Positions 1-8,341 of a stretch of DNA of 64,000 nt are shown here, piece by piece. The notes under the pieces were generated by a model that was given only the letters and a program-made list of their open reading frames with translations, did not search any database and had not been told where the DNA came from. How positions within the stretch are numbered: the stretch's first letter is position 1; the number at the start of each line of letters is the position of its first letter. This DNA is from Mycobacterium sp. D16R12 (GTDB taxonomy: Bacteria; Actinomycetota; Actinomycetes; Mycobacteriales; Mycobacteriaceae), in contig NZ_MAFC01000026.1 in the NCBI RefSeq assembly GCF_002013465.1, positions 62,001-126,000 on the forward strand, written 5' to 3'. The position numbers were made by a program, and so were the translations under genes.

Positions 1-1108
1 GCGCGCTACCGTGCGCCCGCGGGATCACGGCGACCTCGGCCGACAGGGCGCGGATATCGGTGACACCGCGGCCGTCGATGCGGAACTGGTCCTTCAAGAT
101 GCGCTGGCGCACGAGCTTCTTGGTGAGCGAACGGAATGCCGCGCCGATCTCCTTCTCGCGGCCGTCGAAGCCCTCCTGTAGACGGCCGAGAACCTCAACC
201 TTGACCTCGTCGGTCTTCTCGTCGCGCTCGGCCTTGCCCGCGATGGACAGGGCCTGCGACAGCGGCTCGGTGGCCACCGCAGCGACCGCAGCGAAAGCGT
301 CGTCCTGGTAATCAGGGAACAGCGGGTACTCGGCCACGGGCTTGGCGGCCTTCTCGGCCAGCTCCTGCTGCGCGGTGCACAGCGCGGCGATGAACGGCTT
401 GGCGGCCTCAAGACCCTCGGCGACAACGCTTTCGGTCGGCGCGCCGGCGCCACCCTCGATAAGAGCGATGACGTTATCGGAGGCCTCGGCCTCGACCATC
501 ATGATGGCGACATCGTCGCCCGCCTTCCGGCCCGCGACCACCATGTCGAACACGGCCGTCTCCAGCTGCTCGACGGTGGGGAACGCCACCCACTGGCCGT
601 CGATCAGGGCTACCCGCACACCGCCGACGGGGCCGGAGAACGGCAGCCCGGAGATCTGGGTGGATGCCGATGCGGCGTTGATGGCCAGCACGTCGTACAG
701 GTCGGCGGGGTTCAGGCTCAGCACCGTCACCACGACCTGGATTTCGTTACGCAACCCGCTGATGAAGGTCGGGCGCAGCGGCCGGTCGATGAGACGACAG
801 GTCAGGATGGCGTCGGTGGAGGGGCGTCCCTCGCGGCGGAAGAACGAGCCGGGGATGCGACCCGCGGCGTACATACGCTCTTCGACGTCAATGGTCAGCG
901 GGAAGAAGTCGAAATGGTCCTTGGGGCTCTTGCTGGCGGTCGTGGCCGACAGCAGCATGGTCTCGTCATCCAGGTACGCGACGACGGCGCCGGCGGCCTG
1001 CTGGGCCAGCCGCCCGGTCTCAAACCGGATGGTGCGAGTGCCGAAGGTCCCGTTGTCGATGGTCGCGGTGGACTCGAAGACGCCTTCTTCAATTTCTGTT
1101 GCAGACAT
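1..1108 (-). CDS. gpsI: Polynucleotide phosphorylase (PNPase), N-terminal part
   Basis: 3'-5' phosphorolytic exoribonuclease of RNA turnover; only the first ~369 residues lie in the window and the gene runs off the left edge. The frame reads MSATEIEEGVFESTATIDNG from an ATG at 1106-1108 and contains the first RNase PH-like domain (FFPLTIDVEERMYAAGRIPGSFFRREGRPS, split here only by line length: key residues FFRREGRPSTD around residue 90) and the start of the second half (RIDGRGVTDIRALS near the edge). Gene order gpsI-lppU-rpsO-ribF, all leftward, equals that of M. tuberculosis. It is preceded by a 286-bp gap, so it probably has its own promoter in addition to read-through from rpsO. Confidence 0.96.
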   Translation of the reverse strand, partial: MSATEIEEGVFESTATIDNGTFGTRTIRFETGRLAQQAAGAVVAYLDDETMLLSATTASKSPKDHFDFFPLTIDVEERMYAAGRIPGSFFRREGRPSTDAILTCRLIDRPLRPTFISGLRNEIQVVVTVLSLNPADLYDVLAINAASASTQISGLPFSGPVGGVRVALIDGQWVAFPTVEQLETAVFDMVVAGRKAGDDVAIMMVEAEASDNVIALIEGGAGAPTESVVAEGLEAAKPFIAALCTAQQELAEKAAKPVAEYPLFPDYQDDAFAAVAAVATEPLSQALSIAGKAERDEKTDEVKVEVLGRLQEGFDGREKEIGAAFRSLTKKLVRQRILKDQFRIDGRGVTDIRALSAEVAVIPRAHGSA

Positions 1109-1394
1109 GGGTTCTGGAATACCTCTCATACGTTCTCAGTTGGCAGCACGTGGCTGTATTGGGCATATGTGCCATCACGCGGTCAGCGCGCGGACGTACC
1201 AGCGCGAAGTGGACCCGGAAGGTGATCGGCCACGGCCGTTCGATCGAAGCGGCCGGGGATCGATGATCCACTTGCGCGAAGAGCACAAGCTCCGAACCCG
1301 GCAGCCACTACCGAAGACCGCCCGTTACCCGGCGGGACCAGCATGACAACCCACACACCCTATCACCTGCGGCGTTTGCGGCTATGCAGCTTGA
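1109..1394. other. Intergenic gap between lppU and gpsI
   Basis: A 286-bp stretch without a convincing gene. It should hold the gpsI promoter and 5' leader on the minus strand. I see no clear hairpin-plus-T-run terminator and no motif that I can name. Confidence 0.5.
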
Positions 1395-1916
1395 TCAGGG
1401 CAGTTCCTCCACACACACGGTGAAGTTGCGGTCGACGTAAGGGTAGCCAAGTCCGGTGATGCAGTCATCGGCCGTCGAGACGTCCCGCAGAACTTGGGTG
1501 ACGCGTTTCTTGTTCTGAGCGTTGCCGTCGTTGCAGTCCACACGGACGGGATCACCGTCCCACTTGTCGGGCACACTCATGCAGCTTCCGACCACCCAGT
1601 CGATGTCCAGACACAGAGCCTGACTCGTGCGACCGAAACTGCGCTTGGCGTAGTACGAGGAGTCGGCATCGCGCGGACAGTCCGCATCCGTCGCAGTCTT
1701 GGCGAAGACCTTGAAATTGGACTTGGGACTGCCGCACGGTTCCTTGATCATCTTGGCGTGCTGATCGGAACCGCTGAGGTTCACACAGTCACCGACGACC
1801 AAGCCGTCGGTGGCGGCCGATATCGAACATGCCGACAACACGGCCGCACCGACAGCGACAAGAACGATGGATATCGCACCTGAGATTCCAGAGCGACCCA
1901 GTCGAGGGAGAGCCAA
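1395..1916 (-). CDS. lppU: Secreted lipoprotein, LppU-like
   Basis: 173-residue lipoprotein of unknown function. The N-terminus (LALPRLGRSGISGAISIVLV) is a basic n-region and hydrophobic stretch ending in a lipobox LSAC, lipidated Cys at about residue 30. The mature part is Cys-rich (about eight Cys, e.g. GDCVNLSG, KEPCGSPKS, DADCPRD, DDCITGLGYP), suggesting disulfides. The start is inferred: the TTG at 1914-1916 is the first usable codon before the signal peptide and lies 2 bp after the rpsO stop, so it is translationally coupled. Position between rpsO and gpsI matches lppU of M. tuberculosis. Function inferred only as cell-envelope lipoprotein. Confidence 0.85.
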   Translation of the reverse strand: MALPRLGRSGISGAISIVLVAVGAAVLSACSISAATDGLVVGDCVNLSGSDQHAKMIKEPCGSPKSNFKVFAKTATDADCPRDADSSYYAKRSFGRTSQALCLDIDWVVGSCMSVPDKWDGDPVRVDCNDGNAQNKKRVTQVLRDVSTADDCITGLGYPYVDRNFTVCVEELP

Positions 1917-1918
1917 AG

Positions 1919-2188
1919 TCAGCGGCGCAGGCCCAGGCGTTCGATCAGCGAGCGGTAGCGCGCGACGTCGACCTTTGCGATGTACTTCAGCAGGCGGCGA
2001 CGACGGCCGACCAGCAGCAGCAGACCACGACGGCTGTGGTGGTCGTGCTTGTGAGTCTTGAGGTGCTCGGTCAGATCGACAATGCGCTTGGTCAGCATCG
2101 CAACCTGGGCTTCGGGAGAACCGGTGTCGGTCTCGTGCACCCCGTACTGGGTGAGGATTTCTTTCTTCTGCTCGGTAGTCAATGCCAC
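1919..2188 (-). CDS. rpsO: 30S ribosomal protein S15
   Basis: 89-residue S15, which binds 16S rRNA in the central domain of the small subunit. The protein reads VALTTEQKKEILTQYGVHET and shows the family signature DTGSPEAQ, the LTEHLKTHKHDHHSRRGLL core and the C-terminal YRSLIERLGLRR. The GTG at 2186-2188 gives the normal family length; an in-frame ATG five codons upstream (2203) is possible but gives an atypical extension. Forms an operon with lppU downstream; ribF lies 94 bp upstream on the same strand. Confidence 0.97.
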   Translation of the reverse strand: MALTTEQKKEILTQYGVHETDTGSPEAQVAMLTKRIVDLTEHLKTHKHDHHSRRGLLLLVGRRRRLLKYIAKVDVARYRSLIERLGLRR

Positions 2189-2282
2189 GGCAAGCTTCTC
2201 CATACACTGGGGTTCGCGTCGAATGTTTCTGGTGGGCCACCGCGAACTGCAGCTCACACCGGTGTTGAAGTGTACCGGCGGG

Positions 2283-3245
2283 TTAGCCTCGCGCCAAAAT
2301 CGTGCGGGCCTTCTGGGCATCTCGGCCCATTTCGTCCACGAGTTCATCCACCGAAGCGAACTTCTCCATGCTGCGGACCCGTGCTACGAAATCGACGGCC
2401 ACATGCTGGCCGTACAGGTCTGCCGCGGTGTCCATGATGAACGCCTCGACGGTGCGGGCCTTACCGGAGAACGTCGGGTTGCTGCCCACCGAGACCGCCG
2501 CCTGATAGCGCTCACCGGGGACGACGGTGCCCATGGTGGGACCGTGCCCTAACAGCGTGAACCAGGCCGCGTAGACGCCGTCGGCCGGAATGGCGGCGAA
2601 CATCGGCGGCGCCACATTGGCTGTGGGGAACCCCAGTTCCCGGCCGCGCCCGTCGCCGCGGACCACGACGCCTTCGACCCGGTGGGGACGGCCGAGGGCT
2701 TCGGTGGCCGCCACCATGTCGCCGGCGTCGACACAGGACCGGATGTATGTCGAGGAGAACGTGACCGCATGTTCGGTGACGAGAGAGACGGCGTCGATCT
2801 TGAAGCCGAATCGCTCGCCCGCTTTCTTGAGCATGTGGACGTTACCGGCGGCCTTCTTACCGAAGGTGAAGTTCTCTCCGACCACCACCTCGGCCACGTG
2901 CAGACGCTCGACCAGCAGCTCGTGCACGTATCGCTCGGGTGAAAGCTTCATGAACTCGGGCGTGAAGGGCACCACGAGGAAGACGTCGACACCCAGCTCC
3001 TCTGCCAACTCGGCGCGCCGGGTCAAGGTCGTGAGCTGCGCCGGATGGGTTCCGGGAAACACGACTTCCATAGGGTGCGGGTCGAACGTCATCAAGACGC
3101 TCTTGAGGTTGAGTTCGCGTGCGGCCTTCACCGCGCGCCCGATGAGTTCGGCGTGGCCACGGTGTACACCGTCGAACACGCCGATGGTCAGGACGCACCG
3201 ACCCCAGTCGGACGGTATTTCGTCTTGCCCGCGCCAGCGTTGCAC
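2283..3245 (-). CDS. ribF: Bifunctional riboflavin kinase / FAD synthetase
   Basis: Converts riboflavin to FMN and FMN to FAD in the cytoplasm. The 320-residue protein has an N-terminal FAD synthetase (nucleotidyltransferase) domain with GVFDGVHRGH at about residue 23 and a GENFTFG motif near 140, then a C-terminal flavokinase domain with GDGRGRELGFPTAN (about 200) and SVGSNPTF (about 250). Start is GTG (VQRWRGQDEIPSDW). It shares the rpsO-side operon order with M. tuberculosis and is divergent from the DtxR-family regulator 77 bp away. Confidence 0.97.
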   Translation of the reverse strand: MQRWRGQDEIPSDWGRCVLTIGVFDGVHRGHAELIGRAVKAARELNLKSVLMTFDPHPMEVVFPGTHPAQLTTLTRRAELAEELGVDVFLVVPFTPEFMKLSPERYVHELLVERLHVAEVVVGENFTFGKKAAGNVHMLKKAGERFGFKIDAVSLVTEHAVTFSSTYIRSCVDAGDMVAATEALGRPHRVEGVVVRGDGRGRELGFPTANVAPPMFAAIPADGVYAAWFTLLGHGPTMGTVVPGERYQAAVSVGSNPTFSGKARTVEAFIMDTAADLYGQHVAVDFVARVRSMEKFASVDELVDEMGRDAQKARTILARG

Positions 3246-3322
3246 GGCCTAAAGCCTACTTCGGAAGATGCGGGAAGGCCGACTTGGCTTTCGGAGGTCG
3301 CTGCCTGGCTAGGCTGAGCACC

Positions 3323-4045
3323 GTGAGCCCCACTCGATCCGACCGGACCGCCGGATCCACCGATATCGACCTGACGACGGTGGCCCAGGACTACCTCAAG
3401 GTGATCTGGACCGCCCAGGAGTGGTCACACGAGAAGGTGAGCACCAAGATGCTCGCCGAACGCATGGGCGTGTCGGCAAGCACCGCATCCGAATCGATCC
3501 GCAAGCTGGCCGACCAAGGTCTGGTGGATCACGAGAAGTACGGCGCCGTGACCCTGACGGACCAGGGACGCAAGGCGGCGGTACTCATGGTGCGCCGGCA
3601 CCGACTGCTGGAGACGTATCTGGTCAACGAGCTCGGCTACGGCTGGGACGAGGTGCACGACGAGGCCGAGGTGCTCGAGCACGCGGTCTCGGATCTGCTG
3701 TTGGCCAAGATCGACGCGAAGCTCGGTCACCCCCAGCGCGATCCGCACGGAGACCCGATTCCCGGCCCTGACGGGCAGGTGCCCACTCCCCCAGCTCGCC
3801 AGCTGTCAGACTGCGCCAACGGCGATACCGGCGTGGTGGCCCGGATCTCCGATTCAGATCCGGAAATGCTGCGCTACTTCGACACCGTCGGCGTGGCACT
3901 GGATGCCCGCGTGACAGTCGACGAGCGGCGAGACTTCGCCGGAACCATCTCGGTGTCAATTGACAGCGACAGATCGGGCAGCGGCGAGAAGAAGCTAGAG
4001 CTGGGAAACCCCGCAGCGCAATCAATTTGGGTCGTACTCGACTGA
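3323..4045 (+). CDS. sirR: DtxR/MntR-family metal-dependent repressor (SirR-like)
   Basis: 240-residue metal-responsive transcription factor. N-terminal winged helix (LTTVAQDYLKVIWTAQEW, then VSTKMLAERMGVSASTASESI) is followed by the dimerisation helices with metal ligands typical of the family (RHRLLETYLVNELGYGWDEVHDEAEVLEHAVSD: E, H and E residues around 85-110) and a C-terminal FeoA/SH3-like part (GDTGVVARISDSDPEMLRYF). The GTG at 3323 was chosen because it begins just before the conserved domain; the upstream ATG would add a non-conserved leader. Orthologue by position of M. tuberculosis sirR. The effector metal (Mn or Fe) cannot be told from sequence alone. Confidence 0.9.
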   Translation: MSPTRSDRTAGSTDIDLTTVAQDYLKVIWTAQEWSHEKVSTKMLAERMGVSASTASESIRKLADQGLVDHEKYGAVTLTDQGRKAAVLMVRRHRLLETYLVNELGYGWDEVHDEAEVLEHAVSDLLLAKIDAKLGHPQRDPHGDPIPGPDGQVPTPPARQLSDCANGDTGVVARISDSDPEMLRYFDTVGVALDARVTVDERRDFAGTISVSIDSDRSGSGEKKLELGNPAAQSIWVVLD

Positions 4046-4046
4046 A

Positions 4047-4619
4047 ATGACCGACCACGCCGCATGTGAGTGCCTCCTGTGCATCGACTACGGCGACCGC
4101 CATGACTACAACGACAGCGATCGTGACATCATCGGCAGTGTCACCGAATATGGTTGGAGTGCACTGGGAATCGGCCCCACATCGTCGGAGGAAAGCCCGC
4201 CGTTCGCCTACACCGTCGGGCTGTGGCACACCATGCGCCTGCCCGAGCTGGCGATCTACGGAGTCAACGACATCACGATGATGCAGCGCGCCCTCAATGC
4301 GGTTGCCAAACAGGCACAAGAAGGGCGGGTTCTGCAGGTCGGAGAGACCTTCGAGGATGTCCTCGCCCTACCTGCGGTGGAGGACTATCAGGTGAAACTC
4401 TCCCCTGTCGACCCGAGTTGGTATCACAACGAATTCGGGTTCGGATTGTGGTTCAACCGGAGCAACCACGTGCGGTACCTGCAGATCCTCTGGCCCGATG
4501 GCGAGGGCCGCTTTCCAGGGAACCCCGAGCTCGATCCGCATTTCGCCGACCGTCAGCCGCTGATGTGGATGCCTAGAGAGTTGCACCCGCCGAGCCGGTG
4601 GATCCGTCCGATCGATTGA
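4047..4619 (+). CDS. DUF4262 domain protein
   Basis: 190-residue cytoplasmic protein recognised as DUF4262 by the pattern GWSALGIGPTSSEESPPFAY followed by TVGLWHTMRLPELAIYG; the family has no established activity. There is one base between the regulator stop and this ATG, so the two genes are certainly one transcript, an arrangement that invites a functional link (inference). An early CECLLCIDYGDRHD motif gives a CxxC pair that could bind metal. It ends 3 bp from the convergent truB stop. Confidence 0.8.
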   Translation: MTDHAACECLLCIDYGDRHDYNDSDRDIIGSVTEYGWSALGIGPTSSEESPPFAYTVGLWHTMRLPELAIYGVNDITMMQRALNAVAKQAQEGRVLQVGETFEDVLALPAVEDYQVKLSPVDPSWYHNEFGFGLWFNRSNHVRYLQILWPDGEGRFPGNPELDPHFADRQPLMWMPRELHPPSRWIRPID

Positions 4620-4622
4620 CTG

Positions 4623-5519
4623 CTACAGATTCGCCGGGCGCAGGACAACGACCGATGTCGTCCGAGAGCCCTTGTCCGCCAACAACGCAATGACCCGATT
4701 GTCAGAATCCACCGCGGCGTAAGTGCCCCCGATGCCGGCAGCCGACAACGGCCGCCCATTGCGCACCGAGTCGACCTCTGCCGCATCCAGATCGCGCCGG
4801 GGGAACCCGTCGCGACACGCGGTGTCAAGATCCAGGGTCAACGTCGCGTCCTCGGCCAGCTCCTCGAGCGTGCGCGCCCGCTCCAACGTGAAATCACCAA
4901 CCCGGGTACGGCGCAATGCCGTCAGATGTCCGCCCACGCCCAGCGTGGCACCCGCATCACGGGCCAGCGCTCGGATGTACGTCCCCGAGGAGCAATCGAC
5001 TTCCACATCCACATCCACATGCCCATCGCCCGGCCGGCGCACTGCCAGTACGTCGAACCGCGAGATGTTCACGGGCCGGGCCGCCAATTCGACCGACTGC
5101 CCTTCCCGCGCCAGCTTGTACGCACGCTGCCCGTCGACCTTGATCGCGCTCACCGAGGACGGCACCTGTTCAATATCCCCACGCAGCGGCGCCACGGCTG
5201 CCTCGATGTCTTCATCGCTCACGTGGGATGCCGAAACCGTCTGCAACACCTCGCCTTCGGCGTCATCGGTGCTGGTGCTCTGCCCGAGACGGATGGTGGC
5301 CGCGTATGACTTGGTCGTCAGTGTCAGCAGTCCCATGATCTTGGTGGCACGTTCGATGCCGATCACCAGCACCCCGGTGGCCATCGGGTCGAGAGTCCCG
5401 GCATGCCCCACCTTGCGGGTGGAAAACAGCCTCCGGCACCGCGACACCACGTCATGGCTCGTCATCCCGGCGGGCTTGTCGACAATCACAAGGCCTGCAC
5501 GACTCAAGGGATCGGTCAC
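4623..5519 (-). CDS. truB: tRNA pseudouridine-55 synthase
   Basis: Isomerises U55 of tRNA to pseudouridine. 298 residues, with KPAGMTSHDVV near the N-terminus, the catalytic-Asp motif VGHAGTLDPMATGVL (Asp at about 44), SSGTYIRALARD and a C-terminal PUA-like extension typical of actinobacteria. The GTG at 5517-5519 (VTDPLSRAGLVIVDKPAGM) overlaps the pptT stop in a GTGA arrangement, which decides the start over the longer reading frame. It is the last gene of a pptH-pptT-truB run. Confidence 0.96.
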   Translation of the reverse strand: MTDPLSRAGLVIVDKPAGMTSHDVVSRCRRLFSTRKVGHAGTLDPMATGVLVIGIERATKIMGLLTLTTKSYAATIRLGQSTSTDDAEGEVLQTVSASHVSDEDIEAAVAPLRGDIEQVPSSVSAIKVDGQRAYKLAREGQSVELAARPVNISRFDVLAVRRPGDGHVDVDVEVDCSSGTYIRALARDAGATLGVGGHLTALRRTRVGDFTLERARTLEELAEDATLTLDLDTACRDGFPRRDLDAAEVDSVRNGRPLSAAGIGGTYAAVDSDNRVIALLADKGSRTTSVVVLRPANL

Positions 5520-6169
5520 GGCACCACGATCGCGGTCAAGATCAGGCCCTTGTCGATGATCCAACGCCCGTCGAAGACCGACAGCACACTGCCGTCATTG
5601 GCCTTGCCGTCTATCAGGATTCGCGAAGTGAAAGTCCCGTCGGGATCAAGCGTGATGTGGGCGTCCTCAAAGCCAAGCCAGCGAGTTGTCAGCGGGAACC
5701 ACGCCTTGTAGGTCGTTTCCTTGGCGCAGAACAGCAAGCGGTCCCAGTGCGTACCGCCGGGCAGCCCCGCGAGTTCATCTCGCTCGACCGGCAGGGTGAT
5801 CGACTTGAGCACACCGTTGGGTAGCACGTCGTGCGGTTCGGCGTCGATCCCCACCGAACGCACCTCCCCCGCGCGTCCCACGACCGCGCCGCGGAATCCC
5901 TCCGTATGCGTCATGCTGCCCACCACCCCATCGGGCCACAGTGGCTGTCCCTTGTCTCCCTTGAGAATCGGGGCTGCGGGCACCCCGAGCACGGATAGGG
6001 CCTGGCGCGCGCAGTACCGCACGGTGATGAATTCATTGCGCCGCTTGGCCACCGATTTGGCGATCAGCGGTTCCTCTTCGGGCAGCGGAACCAGCCCGGG
6101 CGGATCCTCATACAGTTCGGCCGAGGACAGCACATCGGGAACTACCGAGGCGATCAACTGGTCACTCAC
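5516..6169 (-). CDS. pptT: 4'-phosphopantetheinyl transferase PptT
   Basis: Sfp-type transferase that loads phosphopantetheine from CoA onto ACP, PKS and NRPS carrier domains. 217 residues with VAKRRNEFITVRYCAR, ILKGDKGQPLWPDG, the Mg-binding VGIDAEPHDVLPNG (about 113-126) and LLFCAKETTYKAWFPLT. The GTG at 6167-6169 overlaps pptH by 8 nt and aligns with the M. tuberculosis start, so it is preferred over the ATG nine codons upstream. In this window its likely clients include the ACP of the PKS at 35-41 kb. Its neighbour pptH catalyses the reverse type of reaction. Confidence 0.96.
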   Translation of the reverse strand: MSDQLIASVVPDVLSSAELYEDPPGLVPLPEEEPLIAKSVAKRRNEFITVRYCARQALSVLGVPAAPILKGDKGQPLWPDGVVGSMTHTEGFRGAVVGRAGEVRSVGIDAEPHDVLPNGVLKSITLPVERDELAGLPGGTHWDRLLFCAKETTYKAWFPLTTRWLGFEDAHITLDPDGTFTSRILIDGKANDGSVLSVFDGRWIIDKGLILTAIVVP

Positions 6170-7115
6170 TGGCACGCTCCTTGGCAAGCCGTTCACGGAA
6201 TCGCTTGGCCGTCACCCTCATCTGCTCGGTGATCTCGAAATGACCTCCGAACTCGTTGAGGTAGCCGTCCGGATAGTGCGGGACGGGAAGGATCTGCCGA
6301 AGCCATGAATACGGTTTGCGCTGCGCCCACTCCCGCGGGTAGCCAACCGAGACCTCCTCGAAGCGCACCTCGTCGTACCAGGTGGTGCGTGGGATGTGCA
6401 GATGGCCGTACACCGAGCACACCGCGTTGTAGCGGGTGTGCCAGTCCGCGGTCTCGGTGGTCCCGCACCATAGCGAGAATTCGGGATAGAACAACGCATC
6501 ACAGGGCTCCCGCACCAGCGGAAAATGGTTCACCAGGACCGTCGGCGTCATCCAGTCCAGATCTTCCAGCCGCTTCTTGGTGTACCGCAACCGATCTCGA
6601 CACCAGGCATCACGTGTCGCGAAAGGTTCACTGGAGAGCAGGAACTCATCGGTTGCCACGACATTGCGGTCACGGGCGATCTTCAGACCCTCGGCCTTGG
6701 TATTGGCCCCCTCCGGCAGAAACGTGTAGTCGTACAACACGAACATCGGCACGATGGTCGCGGGACCACCTTGTTCTATCCACACCGGATATGGATGCTC
6801 GGGCGTGACGACACCCATCTCGTCGCACATGTTGACCAGATAGTCGTAGCGGGACTGCCCGAAGATTTGCATGGGATCGCGCGCCGTCGTCCATAACTCA
6901 TGGTTCCCCGGCACCCAGATCACCTTGGCGAACCTGCGCCGCAACAGATCCAGCGCCGCCCGGATGTCATCAGTGCGCTCGGCCACATCACCGGCGACGA
7001 TCAACCAGTCCTCGGGCGAGGCCGGATGAAGTTCTTCGAGAACAGACTTGTTGGCCGACTGCCCGACATGCAGGTCGCTGATAGCCCAGAGCCTGGGCTC
7101 CCGTTCCTGCGTCAT
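6162..7115 (-). CDS. pptH: Metallophosphoesterase, phosphopantetheinyl hydrolase PptH-like
   Basis: 317-residue calcineurin-type phosphoesterase. Metal-ligand motifs are all present: AISDLHVG (about 10), VAGDVAER (about 43), WVPGNHELW (about 69), LVNHFPLV (about 182) and VYGHLHIPR (about 225). Position directly upstream of and overlapping pptT identifies it as the orthologue of M. tuberculosis Rv2795c, known as PptH, which removes 4'-phosphopantetheine from carrier proteins and so opposes PptT. The activity here is inferred from orthology. The 8-nt overlap implies coupled translation of the two opposing enzymes. Confidence 0.9.
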   Translation of the reverse strand: MTQEREPRLWAISDLHVGQSANKSVLEELHPASPEDWLIVAGDVAERTDDIRAALDLLRRRFAKVIWVPGNHELWTTARDPMQIFGQSRYDYLVNMCDEMGVVTPEHPYPVWIEQGGPATIVPMFVLYDYTFLPEGANTKAEGLKIARDRNVVATDEFLLSSEPFATRDAWCRDRLRYTKKRLEDLDWMTPTVLVNHFPLVREPCDALFYPEFSLWCGTTETADWHTRYNAVCSVYGHLHIPRTTWYDEVRFEEVSVGYPREWAQRKPYSWLRQILPVPHYPDGYLNEFGGHFEITEQMRVTAKRFRERLAKERASE

Positions 7116-7128
7116 CCGGCCAATGTAC

Positions 7129-7605
7129 CTACAGGTTTATCTTGCAACTCTGTCCCACGTCGAGAACCCGGAGCGCGCGTCCGCTTCCCACCCAGAACGC
7201 GCAGGACAGCGCCAGGTCGGTCAACAGCCCGTCATCGAAGTGCAAGCGCGCCCGTTCCCAGAACTCGTCGTCCTCACGCAACCCCACGTGATCGGTCGCA
7301 AAGCGGTGCGCGAACTCGGCGGCGGTCCGCTCGGCCTCGCTGTACCGCGGCGACGTACGCCACTGCTCGGCGTCCGCATAGAAGTCGCCGTCCAACTCGC
7401 CGCTCTGAACGAAGCGGGTGTTCTGACAGACGGAGCATTCATTCGCGAAGGCCACAGCCATACGCGCGAGCTCCCGGACCCCGATCGGAAGCCGGCTGCG
7501 GTTGTAGACCGCGTCCGAGAATCCCGCAAAGCCGGGCGTCATCTCGGGTGAACCCATCAGCCAGCCGGCCACATCGTCGTCCGCGTAGTTCCCAATTCGT
7601 GCCAT
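7129..7605 (-). CDS. Carboxymuconolactone decarboxylase / AhpD-like protein
   Basis: 158-residue alpha-helical CMD-family protein (MARIGNYADDDVAGWLMGSP; LARMAVAFANECSVCQNTRF; YSEAERTAAEFAHRFATDH). The CSVC pair at about residues 56-59 resembles the AhpD thiol motif CxxCxxxH, but the His position is Arg, so peroxidase-partner activity is uncertain. The start at ATG 7605 is where conservation begins; the longer frame to 7695 would run through the regulatory palindrome at 7625-7642. That palindrome is 20 bp upstream and fits KstR, hinting at co-regulation with steroid or lipid catabolism. Confidence 0.8.
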   Translation of the reverse strand: MARIGNYADDDVAGWLMGSPEMTPGFAGFSDAVYNRSRLPIGVRELARMAVAFANECSVCQNTRFVQSGELDGDFYADAEQWRTSPRYSEAERTAAEFAHRFATDHVGLREDDEFWERARLHFDDGLLTDLALSCAFWVGSGRALRVLDVGQSCKINL

Positions 7606-7624
7606 GGCGTCACGATACTCCCGG

Positions 7625-7642
7625 ACTAGAACGTGTTCTAGT
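7625..7642. promoter_or_regulatory. KstR-type operator (perfect palindrome)
   Basis: The 18-bp sequence ACTAGAACGTGTTCTAGT is a perfect palindrome, and its inner 14 bp (7627-7640) match the KstR consensus TnnAACnnGTTnnA exactly. KstR is the TetR-family repressor of cholesterol catabolism in mycobacteria. It sits between the divergent AhpD-like gene (start 7605) and the secreted-protein gene (start 7725), so it could control either or both. The 2-bp central spacing separates it from LexA boxes, which have 4. Confidence 0.8.
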
Positions 7643-7724
7643 GTTTTCGGTGTTCCGTATGAGACGGCGAGGCACGCGGCTAGACTTCGGCGCACCGCGG
7701 CTGATCAGATTGAGGTGGATTCGC

Positions 7725-8330
7725 ATGGCCCGAAGGGCTGGACTGGCCATAGTGCTGATGGCGCTGACGCTGAGCGGTCTTGTTGTCTGGCGCACCTCCC
7801 CAGCCGAATACGCGACCAGCGCACCGGTACAGCTGCGTTTCTCCACGGCCCCGATGACCGCCACCGCAGGCACGGGGGCCACCACCACGATCAAGTGGCC
7901 GGTCGTCCCGGTCACAGATCCTCGCCCTTTCGACCCCTGCTACGACATTCCCGGCTCGGTCATCGCCGCAGCGGGTCTCGACCAGACGCCGCCCGCTCCC
8001 GAAGAGGGCCTGCGCTGCCGGTACGACTCGCGCAACAACTACCAGTTGGCCGTCGAGGCGGTCGTGTGGCGCACCTACGAAGACTCGCTACCGGCCGACG
8101 GCGTGGAGACGACCATCCAGGGTCACCGCGCGGCCGAGTACAACATCATGAAGCCGACAGACTGGAACAACCAGTGGTGGGTGTCGTGCATGATCACCTT
8201 CAAGACGAGTTACGGCGTTGTCCAGCAGTCGCTGTACTACGCATCCCAGAAGTACTCCCCCGACGGCCCGGGCTGCCTCGTGGAAAACCGCCGGGTCGCG
8301 AACATTCTCGCGCCCGCCTACAAGTTCTGA
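7725..8330 (+). CDS. Membrane-anchored or secreted protein, DUF3558-like
   Basis: 201 residues: a basic start and one hydrophobic segment (AGLAIVLMALTLSGLVVW), an Ala/Thr-rich linker, then a domain beginning RPFDPCYDIPGSVIAAAGLD, which resembles the DPC-x-L opening of DUF3558 (a mycobacterial lipoprotein domain). Cys at DPC, LRCRYDS, VSCMITF and GPGCLV could form two disulfides. There is no lipobox, so a signal anchor is likely. ATG 7725 is chosen for the GAGGTGG Shine-Dalgarno 7 bp upstream; ATG 7659 is the alternative. Function unknown. It lies divergent from the AhpD-like gene across the KstR-type palindrome. Confidence 0.75.
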   Translation: MARRAGLAIVLMALTLSGLVVWRTSPAEYATSAPVQLRFSTAPMTATAGTGATTTIKWPVVPVTDPRPFDPCYDIPGSVIAAAGLDQTPPAPEEGLRCRYDSRNNYQLAVEAVVWRTYEDSLPADGVETTIQGHRAAEYNIMKPTDWNNQWWVSCMITFKTSYGVVQQSLYYASQKYSPDGPGCLVENRRVANILAPAYKF

Positions 8331-8341
8331 GATCGGGCGCG

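Noticed and set aside
342..1346. 334-codon plus-strand frame at the left end
   Set aside because: Antisense to gpsI and its upstream region; Ser-rich shadow.
7625..7642. LexA box reading of the AGAAC...GTTCT palindrome
   Set aside because: The half-sites are separated by 2 bp, not 4, and begin TAG rather than TCG, so KstR fits and LexA does not.
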